NCBI RefSeq assembly: GCF_001182045.1
Contig: NZ_CVTY01000004.1
Location: 124,001-188,000 of the forward strand
Length of the DNA stretch: 64,000 nucleotides
From: Dakarella massiliensis
Lineage (GTDB): Bacteria > Pseudomonadota > Gammaproteobacteria > Burkholderiales > Burkholderiaceae_F
Direction: 5' to 3'
Part shown: positions 53,388 through 61,618 of the stretch, one piece after another
How the letters are laid out: every line of letters begins with the position of its first letter
Position numbering within the stretch: position 1 is the stretch's first letter
Position numbers and translations under genes: made by a program
Notes under the pieces: model-generated
Told to the model about the DNA's origin: nothing
Database searches by the model: none
Seen by the model: the letters and a program-made list of their open reading frames with translations, nothing else

Positions 53388-53696
53388 TCACTTTATACAT
53401 AGCGGAAGCAGTAGCGCTGCCGCCGCCAGCCCCTCGAAAGGAACCACGCAGGGAGAAACATCAGATTGTCCGCAATAACCCATCACGGTTCTGACGTAAG
53501 GAATTGTACGTATCGATAGGTAAAATATAATAAGTGAAAACCCTATAAAAGAGAGGATTCGGGATTTAAGCAGTAGAATCAATGTGTAGCGGTACTCCCC
53601 CTTTTGACTACAACCTAAGGCCAGATAACGCATCAAAGCTATGATGATATAGTAAACAGAAAAAAGCACAATAAATGGTGTTTTTCGCGTTTCCAT
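53388..53696 (-). CDS. Possible small membrane protein (102 residues)
   Basis: A 102-residue frame with three hydrophobic segments (about 8-28, 50-66 and 85-101). It is more AT-rich than its neighbours, and there is no clear ribosome binding site. The main support is the terminator just after its stop codon. No family recognised. It could be a horizontally acquired gene or a degraded remnant. Confidence 0.4.
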   Translation of the reverse strand: METRKTPFIVLFSVYYIIIALMRYLALGCSQKGEYRYTLILLLKSRILSFIGFSLIIFYLSIRTIPYVRTVMGYCGQSDVSPCVVPFEGLAAAALLLPLCIK

Positions 53697-53763
53697 TCGC
53701 TATCAATGGTGTTTATGCGGATTTCACTTCTGTTTAAAACACAATGATCTCAGGGGACTCAGC

Positions 53764-55806
53764 ATGACAGTGGAACTTGAGCCGCGCCATATTATCAAGC
53801 GCGACGGCAGCATCCGTGATTTTGACGCGGACAAGATCGTGATCGCGATCGCGAAGGCGGGCAAGGCAACCGGAGAAATCACGGCTGAAGGCGCGAAACG
53901 CCTGACGGAAACCGAGGTGATGCCCCGGATCCGGGCTCTGAAAACCGAAACGCCGGATATTGAGAAAGTTCAGGACGCTGTCGAACAGTCGATCTTCGCG
54001 GGCGGCTTTTTCAAGACGCTCCGCGCCTACATCGTTTATCGCGAGCAGCATGCGAAACAGCGCGATGCGAAGCACAGCTGGATTGATGTTGAGTCCTCGA
54101 TCAATGAGTATCTGAATCAGCTTGACTGGCGCGTGAACGCCAACGCGAATCAGGGCTACTCGCTTGGTGGCCTGATTCTGAATGTGTCAGGTAAGGTCGT
54201 CGCGAACTACTGGCTGAATTCGATCTACGCTCCGGAGATTGGGCTCGCCCACCGGAACGGCGATCTTCATATCCACGATCTCGATATGCTGTCCGGCTAC
54301 TGCGCCGGCTGGTCGCTCCGTACGCTTCTGCAGGAAGGCCTGAATGGCGTTCCCGGGAAGGTGGAAGCCGGTGCGCCGAAGCATTTTTCTTCCGCCGCCG
54401 GTCAGATCGTGAATTTCCTTGGCACGATGCAGAACGAGTGGGCGGGTGCGCAGGCATTTTCTTCGTTTGACACCTATATGGCCCCTTACATCCGTAAGGA
54501 CAATCTGCCGTACGAGGAGGTTCTTCAGAGCATTCAGGAACTGATTTACAACCTGAATGTGCCCTCCCGCTGGGGCACGCAGACGCCGTTTACGAATCTC
54601 ACGTTTGACTGGGTGTGTCCGGAGGATCTGAGAAATCAGCATCCGGTGATCGCGGGCGAGGAGCAGCCCTTCACCTATGGCGAACTGAAGCCCGAAATGG
54701 ACATGATCAACCGGGCCTATATTGAGGTCATGATGAAGGGGGACTCGAAGGGCCGTGTCTTCACGTTCCCGATCCCGACCTACAACATCACCAAGGATTT
54801 CGACTGGGACAGCCCAAATACCCTGCTCCTCTTCCGGATGACGGCGAAGTATGGTCTTCCGTATTTCCAGAACTTCATCAATTCGGATCTGAAACCGAAC
54901 ATGATCCGCTCGATGTGCTGCCGTCTGCAGCTTGATCTGCGGGAGCTTCTGAAGCGCGGCAACGGTCTCTTCGGTTCCGCGGAGCAGACGGGATCCATCG
55001 GTGTGGTCACGATCAACTGCGCGCGGCTTGGCTATCTCTTCAAGTCCGATGGGGAAGGCCTCTATAAGCGCCTTGATCACCTGCTGGAAATGGCCCGTGA
55101 TTCGCTTGAAGTGAAGAGAAAGGTGATCCAGCGCTACATGGATCAGGGGCTCTTTCCGTACACCAAGCGTTACCTCGGCACGCTCCGCAATCATTTCTCC
55201 ACGATCGGCGTGAACGGCATGAATGAAATGATCCGGAATTTCACTAACGATGAACATGACATCACGGATGACTGGGGGCACGCTTTCGCGCTGAAGATTC
55301 TGGATCACGTCCGGAGCCGCATGGTCGAGTTCCAAACCGAAACCGGGCACATGTATAACCTCGAAGCGACGCCTGCTGAGGGGACGACTTACCGGTTCGC
55401 GAAGGAAGATAAGAAACGCTTCCCCGATATTCTTCAGGCGGGCACTCCGGAGCATCCGTACTACACGAACAGCTCCCAGCTTCCGGTCGGATATACGGAT
55501 GATCCGTTCCTCGCTCTTGAAATGCAGGATGACCTGCAGAAGAAATACACCGGCGGCACGGTTCTGCATCTTTATATGAATGAGGCGGTGTCGTCCGCTG
55601 AAGCCTGCAGAGAGCTCGTGCGGCGTGTTCTGACGACATTCCGCCTGCCGTACATTACGGTGACCCCGACCTTCTCAATCTGCCCGAAGCATGGGTATAT
55701 CTCAGGGCGTCATGATTTCTGCCCGTACTGCGACGCTGAGCTTCTCGCGAAGAAGAAAGCGGAAGCGGCCGTGGCAAATGCCTCGCAGGCTGCCAAGACT
55801 GCGTAG
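53764..55806 (+). CDS. nrdD: Anaerobic ribonucleoside-triphosphate reductase, main chain without the glycyl-radical segment
   Basis: A 680-residue class III ribonucleotide reductase. An ATP-cone (IIKRDGSIRDFDADKIV, about 10-100) precedes the catalytic barrel (NGDLHIHDLDMLSGYCAGW; LNVPSRWGTQTPFTNLTFDW; NPxTADGS-like GTxYRFAKEDKKRF). It ends with the zinc-site motif CPKHGYISGRHDFCPYC (Cys640, Cys653, Cys656) and a short Ala/Lys tail. The RVxGY glycyl-radical loop that normally follows is missing and is encoded by the next gene (55845-56039) in another frame. The pair reduces NTPs to dNTPs without O2. Confidence 0.95.
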   Translation: MTVELEPRHIIKRDGSIRDFDADKIVIAIAKAGKATGEITAEGAKRLTETEVMPRIRALKTETPDIEKVQDAVEQSIFAGGFFKTLRAYIVYREQHAKQRDAKHSWIDVESSINEYLNQLDWRVNANANQGYSLGGLILNVSGKVVANYWLNSIYAPEIGLAHRNGDLHIHDLDMLSGYCAGWSLRTLLQEGLNGVPGKVEAGAPKHFSSAAGQIVNFLGTMQNEWAGAQAFSSFDTYMAPYIRKDNLPYEEVLQSIQELIYNLNVPSRWGTQTPFTNLTFDWVCPEDLRNQHPVIAGEEQPFTYGELKPEMDMINRAYIEVMMKGDSKGRVFTFPIPTYNITKDFDWDSPNTLLLFRMTAKYGLPYFQNFINSDLKPNMIRSMCCRLQLDLRELLKRGNGLFGSAEQTGSIGVVTINCARLGYLFKSDGEGLYKRLDHLLEMARDSLEVKRKVIQRYMDQGLFPYTKRYLGTLRNHFSTIGVNGMNEMIRNFTNDEHDITDDWGHAFALKILDHVRSRMVEFQTETGHMYNLEATPAEGTTYRFAKEDKKRFPDILQAGTPEHPYYTNSSQLPVGYTDDPFLALEMQDDLQKKYTGGTVLHLYMNEAVSSAEACRELVRRVLTTFRLPYITVTPTFSICPKHGYISGRHDFCPYCDAELLAKKKAEAAVANASQAAKTA

Positions 55807-55844
55807 GCTGACTAGACTTTGAATAGTGAAACAGGAGACGAATG

Positions 55845-56039
55845 ATGGAAGAAAAATCCTCTGAAGTGGTTCTGAAAGATTCCGAGCGTCAGAAGTGCGA
55901 AGTGTGGACCCGCGTGATGGGATATCACCGTCCGGTGCAGTCCTTCAATAAAGGCAAGGTCGGCGAATTTCTCGAGCGGAAGTTCTTCACGGAAGAGCGC
56001 TGCGGTCTTGCCCGTCCGGCTGAAAAGGCGCATGCCTGA
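55845..56039 (+). CDS. nrdDc: Separate glycyl-radical domain of anaerobic ribonucleotide reductase (NrdDc-like)
   Basis: A 64-residue protein that is the missing C-terminus of NrdD: KCEVWTRVMGYHRPVQSFNK, with the predicted radical Gly26, then GKVGEFLERKFFTEE. AGGAG lies 7 nt before the ATG at 55845 (4 nt before an ATG at 55842). It starts 38 bp after the nrdD stop and in a different frame, so it is not a simple read-through product. A stand-alone glycyl-radical piece recalls YfiD/GrcA of pyruvate formate-lyase. Similar split forms have been annotated as NrdDc in some Proteobacteria. Confidence 0.9.
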   Translation: MEEKSSEVVLKDSERQKCEVWTRVMGYHRPVQSFNKGKVGEFLERKFFTEERCGLARPAEKAHA

Positions 56040-56050
56040 GGGATGGAGGC

Positions 56051-56785
56051 ATGACGCCTGAAAGAGGTCCTGAGGGACTACGGGTCGGAGCGATCACGTC
56101 ATTTACGACGATCGACTTCCCGGGGAAACTGGCGGCAGTCGCTTTTATTCAGGGCTGCCCCTGGGACTGCACGTATTGCCAGAATCCCTGGCTGCGCCCC
56201 TTTAAATTTGACCCGCAGTATGAGCATGAGAGCTGGGAGTCGCTTGCCGAGCTTCTCAGACGCAGAAAGGGGCTTCTGGATGGTGTTGTTTTTTCCGGCG
56301 GTGAACCGCTCTCGGATCCCGCACTGCCGGCGGCAGTAAAGGCAGTGAAGTCACAGGGATTTCTGGTGGCGGTGCACACGTCGGGTGCTTACCCTGCAGT
56401 TCTGAAGGAAATCCTTCCCGATATCGACTGGGTTGGGCTTGATATCAAGGCACTGCTCACCGATCCGGAGACTTTCAGGAACATTATCCGGGTTGGCGCA
56501 GGGGAAGAGAAAACGCTCGACAGTCTGGATATTCTGAAGGCTTCAGGTGTTGCCTTTGAATGCCGCACCACCTGTCACCCGGATTTTCTTTCTGAGGATC
56601 AGCTGCTCGAGATCGGTACGTCACTGGCGGCTAAGGGCGTGAAGTCCTATGCGCTGCAGCCCTTCCGTGTGCCGCCGGGATTTGAGTCCGAATCACTGTA
56701 CTCTAACTGCCCACCGGATTATCCAAGTCCGGATCTTCAGGCAAAACTGAGATCGCTTTTTCCGCAGTTTGCCGTAAGACGCTAG
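56051..56785 (+). CDS. nrdG: NrdG-type radical SAM activase
   Basis: A 244-residue radical SAM protein with CPWDCTYC (Cys36, Cys40, Cys43), which binds the 4Fe-4S cluster, and the SAM motif FSGGEPL. It generates the glycyl radical on the NrdD system. It is longer than E. coli NrdG (154 residues), like the activases of many anaerobes. It lies 11 bp after the glycyl-radical gene. Confidence 0.94.
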   Translation: MTPERGPEGLRVGAITSFTTIDFPGKLAAVAFIQGCPWDCTYCQNPWLRPFKFDPQYEHESWESLAELLRRRKGLLDGVVFSGGEPLSDPALPAAVKAVKSQGFLVAVHTSGAYPAVLKEILPDIDWVGLDIKALLTDPETFRNIIRVGAGEEKTLDSLDILKASGVAFECRTTCHPDFLSEDQLLEIGTSLAAKGVKSYALQPFRVPPGFESESLYSNCPPDYPSPDLQAKLRSLFPQFAVRR

Positions 56786-56803
56786 AAATTTTCTGAGGAG
56801 AGA

Positions 56804-56842
56804 AAAAGGGGCCGGATTCCAATCAGGAATCCGGCCCCTTTT
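56804..56842. terminator. Bidirectional terminator
   Basis: GGGGCCGGATTCC (56808-56820), loop AATCA, and a perfect complement (56826-56838), with A and T runs outside. It serves nrdG and, on the other strand, nhaC. Confidence 0.93.
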
Positions 56843-56869
56843 ATTCAGTGTTTCAGCCGAAGCGGATTT

Positions 56870-58423
56870 TTACGCCTGAGCTTTCACAGCTTTGGAGTGA
56901 CGCAGATGAAGCATCGTCACAGCAACCAGCATGAGAACCACAGCTGTGCCGAAGGAGGCGATCCAGGAGCCGTGAGTGAAACCGGCAACCAGATACCCGG
57001 CCATCGCGCAGGTAGCCACCGTGAGTGAATATGGAAGCTGTGTGGATACGTGGTCTATGTGGTTACACCCGGAACCCGCTGAGGAAAGAATCGTGGTGTC
57101 TGAAATCGGCGAGCAGTGGTCTCCGAAGACGGAGCCCGCGAGCGTAGCGGAGAGCGCCACGATCATCATGTCCGGCATGACAGAGTGGGTGATCGGAACC
57201 ATGATCGGGATCAGAATGCCGAACGTGCCCCAGGCCGTGCCGGTCGAGAAGGAGAGGAACGCGGCAATCACAAAGATGGCGGCCGGAAGGAAGAGCGCAG
57301 TGGCGGAACCCGACTGCACCAGCCCCTGGATGAACTGCGGGGTCTGAAGCATATCGCGGCAGACACCGGACAGAGCCCAGGCGAGCACAAGAATCATGTT
57401 CGCGGGAAGCATCACCTTCACACCTTCAACGAACCCATCCATATAGGTCTTGAAGGACATCACCTTGCGGCTGAGGAACATGATGAGCGTCACGATGTGA
57501 GCGCCGAAGCAGGCCCAGACAAGAGCGGTGGAAGCGGAGGTATTGCCGAGCGCGGCGAACACCGTGTGGAACTTGGGATCCTTGCCCCAGTAACCGCCCG
57601 AGTAAAGCAGACAGAAGACCGCGAAGCAGATGAGAGCGATGATCGGCACCAGCATGTCGGCAACCGTACCCTTTTCTCCGGCCCGGTCCAGAGCGTCAGA
57701 CTTCACAACACCGGTGCCGGCGCCGTTATCGATCCCTTCACGGGCACGCTTTTCAAACGCCTTCATCGGACCGATATCGTAGCTTGTCCAGCTGATGAAG
57801 AGGGCAAGACCGATCGCGAGCAGCGCGTAAAAATTCCACGGAATGGCAGCAACAAAAGCGGCGAGATCGTTCTCAAAAGCGCCCGTGGTCTTCAGAGAGG
57901 AGCCGACAGCGGCTGCCCATGAGGAAATCGGGGCGATGATGCAGACAGGCGCAGCGGTCGTGTCGACGAGATAGGCGAGCTTTGCGCGGGAGATGCGGTG
58001 GGCGTCCGTCACAGGTCGCATCACCGTACCGGTCGTGAGGCAGGAGAAGTAGTCGTCAATGAAGATGCAGATACCAAGACCGGTCGTCGACATCAGAGCG
58101 CCGCGGCGGGATTTGATTTTGCTGAGAGCCCAGTTCCCGTAGGCCTTGGTGGCTCCTGAGAGCGAGATGCAGTACACCAGGGCGCCAAGCATTGACGTAA
58201 AGAGGATGATGGTGAAGTCAAGCTTATTCACCATGATTCCGAAGGTGGCGGACACGGTTCCCATGACAGGGTTCGCGCCGGTTCCGATGGCCCAGATAAG
58301 CGATCCGGACAGAACACCGAGCAGCAGCGAGGACAGCACTTCTTTGGTTACAAGAGCGAGTCCGATTGCGATGATGGGAGGCAGAATCGACAGCCACCCG
58401 GCGGCGTAAGGGGCGATCTCCAT
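56870..58423 (-). CDS. nhaC: NhaC-family Na+/H+ antiporter
   Basis: A 517-residue polytopic membrane protein with about 11-12 helices. NhaC-family features include LSSLLLGVLSGSLIWAIGTG, STTGLGICIFIDDYFSCLTT and SFSTGTAWGTFGILIPIMVP, then GSVFGDHCSPISDTTILSS. It exchanges Na+ for H+ or a related pair such as malate/lactate in MleN-like members. The 5' leader (58424-58500) is folded. Confidence 0.9.
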   Translation of the reverse strand: MEIAPYAAGWLSILPPIIAIGLALVTKEVLSSLLLGVLSGSLIWAIGTGANPVMGTVSATFGIMVNKLDFTIILFTSMLGALVYCISLSGATKAYGNWALSKIKSRRGALMSTTGLGICIFIDDYFSCLTTGTVMRPVTDAHRISRAKLAYLVDTTAAPVCIIAPISSWAAAVGSSLKTTGAFENDLAAFVAAIPWNFYALLAIGLALFISWTSYDIGPMKAFEKRAREGIDNGAGTGVVKSDALDRAGEKGTVADMLVPIIALICFAVFCLLYSGGYWGKDPKFHTVFAALGNTSASTALVWACFGAHIVTLIMFLSRKVMSFKTYMDGFVEGVKVMLPANMILVLAWALSGVCRDMLQTPQFIQGLVQSGSATALFLPAAIFVIAAFLSFSTGTAWGTFGILIPIMVPITHSVMPDMMIVALSATLAGSVFGDHCSPISDTTILSSAGSGCNHIDHVSTQLPYSLTVATCAMAGYLVAGFTHGSWIASFGTAVVLMLVAVTMLHLRHSKAVKAQA

Positions 58424-58449
58424 TTATTTATCCTATTAGAGGCAGTCTG

Positions 58450-58498
58450 GCCGGAAGTCCCCGTGCGGCTAGAGTCTGGACGGGGGGTGCAATCCGGC
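58450..58498 (-). other. Folded 5' leader of nhaC
   Basis: Nested pairs GCCGGA/TCCGGC (58450-58455 with 58493-58498) and CCCCGT/ACGGGG (58459-58464 with 58480-58485), 27-75 nt upstream of the nhaC start. No T run, so it is a possible regulatory leader and not a terminator. Confidence 0.4.
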
Positions 58499-58615
58499 GA
58501 TGTTAACTGCGATTCTACTTAGCTTGAAAATGAATGTGAACATCGTTTCGATACCAATACCAAACTTTAAAATTGAAAAAATTTATTAAAAATATGTTTT
58601 TTAAAGATTTATTGG

Positions 58616-58621
58616 TATAAT
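58616..58621 (+). promoter_or_regulatory. Perfect -10 box of the structured leader
   Basis: TATAAT, preceded by about 60 bp of strongly AT-rich sequence that could act as an UP element. No good TTGACA-like -35 is seen 16-18 bp upstream (TATGTT at 17 bp). The predicted transcription start is near 58628. Confidence 0.6.
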
Positions 58622-58627
58622 AGGAGT

Positions 58628-59000
58628 TGTCCCAATATTTCTTTTTTCTCTCAGGGACGAGTAGATCATCTTAGGCGGTAACCCTGAAAAAGGGCTCTCT
58701 GAAACCGTCAGCCCATCGAGCAGCAGACATCTGCTGAATAAAGTGCAGACCGGATCCGGTCGAAAATCTGTGCATTCACTCAAGAGAAAAATACGGCAGA
58801 ACGCCTCCTGAGACAGGCGGGCTGCTCCTGTAAAACCCTCACTGTTGTATTTGCTTTTTCCGCCCGCCTTTGCCGGCGGAAAGATCCTGTAACGGCTGTC
58901 ACGATGCAGTCATCAAAATGCCTCAGGATCTTCATAAAAGAGGGCTATAAATAGATTCGTCGGATGAAACCGCAAACCACGCCAGAAAAGCAGGCGTACA
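58628..59000 (+). ncRNA. Long structured noncoding region (leader or sRNA candidate)
   Basis: About 370 nt between the promoter at 58616 and the small gene at 59026, with many hairpins: GGCGGT/ACCGTC (58674-58679, 58704-58709) enclosing CCCT/AGGG; CAGCAGA/TCTGCTG (58721-58736); the palindrome GACCGGATCCGGTC (58748-58761); CGCCT/AGGCG (58802-58819); TCCGCC/GGCGGA (58859-58880); and a perfect 9-bp AAGATCCTG/CAGGATCTT (58881-58889 with 58924-58932). It does not match tmRNA, RNase P RNA, SRP RNA, TPP or cobalamin riboswitch signatures that I can recall. Confidence 0.5.
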
Positions 59001-59025
59001 AAAATAAATATAAGGAAGTGAAAAA

Positions 59026-59214
59026 ATGACTAACTATCAGTATGAAGACAAGAAGACGAACAACCTCGTGAAGCAGGTAGTCGGAACTCTTTCCCGCCGG
59101 ATGGGCCTGAACGGCCGGTCTGAGAGCGGGATCAAGATGAAGACCGCTGAGGATCTCGCCTGGCGCGAATCGATCCGCAGCATTGACCTCGCTTACGGGA
59201 CTGGTTCTCTCTAA
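59026..59214 (+). CDS. Small hypothetical protein (62 residues) behind a structured leader
   Basis: A 62-residue soluble basic protein (NLVKQVVGTLSRRMGLNGRS is its core) of unknown family. Strong translation signals: AAGGAAG 9-10 nt before the ATG. Three hairpins follow it, the last a strong terminator (59290-59321). Short size, strong signals and the long 5' leader suggest an abundant, regulated product. The second IS copy is inserted 9 bp after the terminator. Confidence 0.75.
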   Translation: MTNYQYEDKKTNNLVKQVVGTLSRRMGLNGRSESGIKMKTAEDLAWRESIRSIDLAYGTGSL

Positions 59215-59220
59215 GCAACT

Positions 59221-59274
59221 GATTCCTCCCTAGGTGAGGAATCCACTGGGGGCGGACGAAACCAAGGTTCGTCC
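59221..59274 (+). other. Two hairpins downstream of the 62-residue gene
   Basis: GATTCCTC/GAGGAATC (59221-59228 with 59236-59243) and GGACGAA/TTCGTCC (59254-59260 with 59268-59274). They precede the terminator and may stabilise the mRNA 3' end. Confidence 0.5.
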
Positions 59275-59289
59275 CCTGAGAATTCAATG

Positions 59290-59321
59290 AAAACCCTGTT
59301 CAGAAATGAACAGGGTTTTTT
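59290..59321 (+). terminator. Terminator of the 62-residue gene
   Basis: AAAACCCTGTTCA, loop GAAA, TGAACAGGGTTTT, then further T (59290-59321). Confidence 0.93.
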
Positions 59322-59351
59322 CGTTACTACCTGAACTCCCGTGACATAGTT

Positions 59352-61148
59352 CTATATTGACTTAAACGTCATGGGAGGTTTAGGCAGGTTTAAAAGCTCA
59401 AGCATGTCTTGGGCTTTTTTCGTCAGAGGCTCCACAACCCATGTAGCTCTCGTTGGTGCCCTCACCGCTCTGATCCTCTTCAATGCGGCCAGTAACTTTT
59501 CCACCGAGTTATCGGGGAGTTTTAATTCCTGAGTTTCTCTTTTTTTAGCCTGCACTGTTATAGCCATCCTCAGAGACTGAGCGATTATGTGTACCATCAA
59601 TTTGCCCATGTAAGAGGTTTGGGTTGCCTGCAGTCGGTCTCCTCCGTTAAGGACTTTAAACTGTCGGAAAGCCACCTCAACGATATTCCTGCGCCTGTAA
59701 ATTCTTAGAGCCTCGATCGGATCTTCGAGCCAGTCGCTGCGGATAACAAAGCAGCCGGCAGTGCGTTCCCAGAGTCTGAGAGCCTCGAGGTTTTTCTCCC
59801 ATATTTTCCTTTCCTTGCCGTCTTGCTCTTCTTTGCACTCAGTTATGAAGCGGGCAGCGAAGTTCCAGTCATCTCGATCTACGACTTTTCCATCGCGTTT
59901 TTTATCTAAGACCTTATCTATTTTCTTTAGTAGCTGCTTCTGCTGAGAGAGCGCAATTTCCGGGAACCGATACAGATGCACGAAGCAGTCACGATTTACT
60001 GAGCCGGCCTCTGTGTTTTGCTTCCAGTCTTCTTTTATGGTTCGGCAATAAACTTCATACTCACTGTTGTAAAAAGCGAGGTCGCAAAGTGCTTCACGGA
60101 ACTTTGTAAATTTATCTTTTAAACCCTTTTCCACGATAGGAACGCCGGCGACGAAGCTGACATCGGTATTAAAAAGATTCTGAAGATTCATTAGGGAAGA
60201 GTAACCCCGGTCGGTCACCAGGACTGTCTCGTCAAGATCAAAGCCGTAGCTTTTCATCTGAGCCAGGATGGATTTGTAGACCGACTTATCGGTTATCGAG
60301 CCTTCGTCTTCTCTGGCATAGCAGACGTCTCCGTTCAAGAAATCCACGGCAAGCGTAAGGTTTATCTGTTTGAGTTCAGGATTCTGTTTGGCGTGCCCGT
60401 AAGCCGCATCCTCGATTGTCATAGAGAAGGTACTTATTGCCGTGGAGTCCAGCGCCATATACATCTTTTGCAGAGTTGAAGGCGGCATGGCCGAGCCCTG
60501 CTTCTGAGCCTTTTGTTTTATTTCCTCAAGCCATTTCTGATAATTCTGCTTGGATCGGTCAAATCGTAAACGGAAATAATTAACCATGTCCTCATGGTCG
60601 ACTTGAGCAAGCAGTTCGCTGATGCGCTGAGAGCTTAAAGGAGCGCTTACAGGAAGCCAGTTGTCGGGAAGCCAGTCTTCATAGCCGTTCATGGCGCCCC
60701 CGTCTAAGAGCTGATAGACGGCCAAAGCCAGAAGGCCGGTTCCTAATTGTTTTCCGAACGCCGCCTGCAGGTTTTGCAGAATTCGGTTCTTGGAGGCGAA
60801 CTGCCAAAGGGCCCAGGTGGCAGCGTAAGAAAGGTTGTTTGAAGCCCATGACTGCTCGCGCTGTTGAACTTCTTCTGCAGCATCCTGCTCGGATCTTTCA
60901 ACGAGGGTACGATTTTCAAAGTAAAGCGTCTTGCCTTCATACTCAGGATGATTGGATAAGTACTTTTTGCCCAGTCTAAGTCTTCCGGTTGCTTCATTGA
61001 GCGTGCCGACATAAATCCTTTTGGCAATTCTTGACTGTTTCTTCACCGGATCCCACTCATTTCTATAGCCATAAACATAGGTGGAATCTCCTTTTCTGAA
61101 GGTGGAGAAACGGAAATGGTTGTCTGGTAGAGTTCTTGGTCGAGCCAT
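59352..61148 (-). CDS. IS1634-family-like DDE transposase, copy 2
   Basis: The predicted protein is identical to the copy-1 transposase (598 residues, DDE motifs and YREK signature intact), so both copies should be functional. The start is chosen as for copy 1, at the ATG. The promoter keeps TTGACA and TATTAT but lacks the extended -10 TG. Confidence 0.92.
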   Translation of the reverse strand: MARPRTLPDNHFRFSTFRKGDSTYVYGYRNEWDPVKKQSRIAKRIYVGTLNEATGRLRLGKKYLSNHPEYEGKTLYFENRTLVERSEQDAAEEVQQREQSWASNNLSYAATWALWQFASKNRILQNLQAAFGKQLGTGLLALAVYQLLDGGAMNGYEDWLPDNWLPVSAPLSSQRISELLAQVDHEDMVNYFRLRFDRSKQNYQKWLEEIKQKAQKQGSAMPPSTLQKMYMALDSTAISTFSMTIEDAAYGHAKQNPELKQINLTLAVDFLNGDVCYAREDEGSITDKSVYKSILAQMKSYGFDLDETVLVTDRGYSSLMNLQNLFNTDVSFVAGVPIVEKGLKDKFTKFREALCDLAFYNSEYEVYCRTIKEDWKQNTEAGSVNRDCFVHLYRFPEIALSQQKQLLKKIDKVLDKKRDGKVVDRDDWNFAARFITECKEEQDGKERKIWEKNLEALRLWERTAGCFVIRSDWLEDPIEALRIYRRRNIVEVAFRQFKVLNGGDRLQATQTSYMGKLMVHIIAQSLRMAITVQAKKRETQELKLPDNSVEKLLAALKRIRAVRAPTRATWVVEPLTKKAQDMLELLNLPKPPMTFKSI

Positions 61149-61244
61149 AATAGTCTTTATCAATATTTATAGACTATAATACTAAGAATTACCCTTAATG
61201 TCAATCTCAACTATTTAAATTTACTAGGAATTTTTTCCAGAATG

Positions 61245-61271
61245 AAAAAATCCCGGAGCTATGTTCCGGGA
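61245..61271 (-). terminator. IS-borne terminator, copy 2
   Basis: Same hairpin as 5392-5418, facing into the element on the minus strand. Confidence 0.75.
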
Positions 61272-61284
61272 GTTTGGGTTACTA

Positions 61285-61618
61285 CATGGTATTCCGGTAT
61301 GCCTGTGGGGACAGAGACCCCGGAAATTCAGACAGATTCTTTCTTGACTCAGCGTATGACTCTCATTATTCTTCGATTTCTAGCTGTCCCTTCATAGTTC
61401 AGACAGCTGGATGCGGCTTCAGCTGTTTTTTCAGCTGAAATAAGAGCTTACAAAGTCAAGCCGCAGCCCTAGAGAGTCTCCGCCCGGGAAAGGCGGGGAC
61501 CAAAACGACCTGCGGGCGACCTTTTTCGGGCGACTCGCAGATATTTCTTCATTCTTCTGTCCGTAAGTCCGCTTCGATGCAGTTACGCCGAAGCAGATTT
61601 TGCTCAGGGAGCTCATTC
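61285..61618. other. Leader region of the second yjiH gene
   Basis: About 330 bp with no gene. It contains TTCAGCTG/CAGCTGAA (near 61418-61440), a 9-bp stem GTCTCCGCC/GGCGGGGAC with one wobble pair (61476-61484 with 61492-61500), and CTGCG/CGCAG (61510-61514 with 61536-61540). The last two could form a structured 5' leader ending about 80 nt before the start codon; I recognise no known riboswitch. Confidence 0.45.

Larger units (their letters stand above)
59330..61278 (-). mobile_element. IS1634-family-like insertion sequence, copy 2 (1949 bp), inverted
   Basis: Same element as 5385-7333 in the opposite orientation and of identical length. It is flanked by its own 6-bp target duplication TTACTA (59324-59329 and 61279-61284). 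In the segments that I compared base by base (both ends and the promoter region) it differs from copy 1 only by GA versus AG just upstream of the transposase -10 box (61182-61183). Confidence 0.92.

Noticed and set aside
53224..53478. An 84-codon plus-strand frame
   Set aside because: It runs through a terminator hairpin and has low-complexity Gly/Lys/Ser content with no ribosome binding site.
54187..55569. A 460-codon open frame on the minus strand
   Set aside because: Antisense to nrdD; no motif, shadow composition.
58601..58783. A 60-codon minus-strand frame
   Set aside because: It runs through the promoter and hairpins of the structured region; no start signals.
58628..59000. 6S RNA, tmRNA, RNase P RNA or a cobalamin/TPP riboswitch
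   Set aside because: The conserved signature sequences of these RNAs are not visible; left as an unknown structured region.
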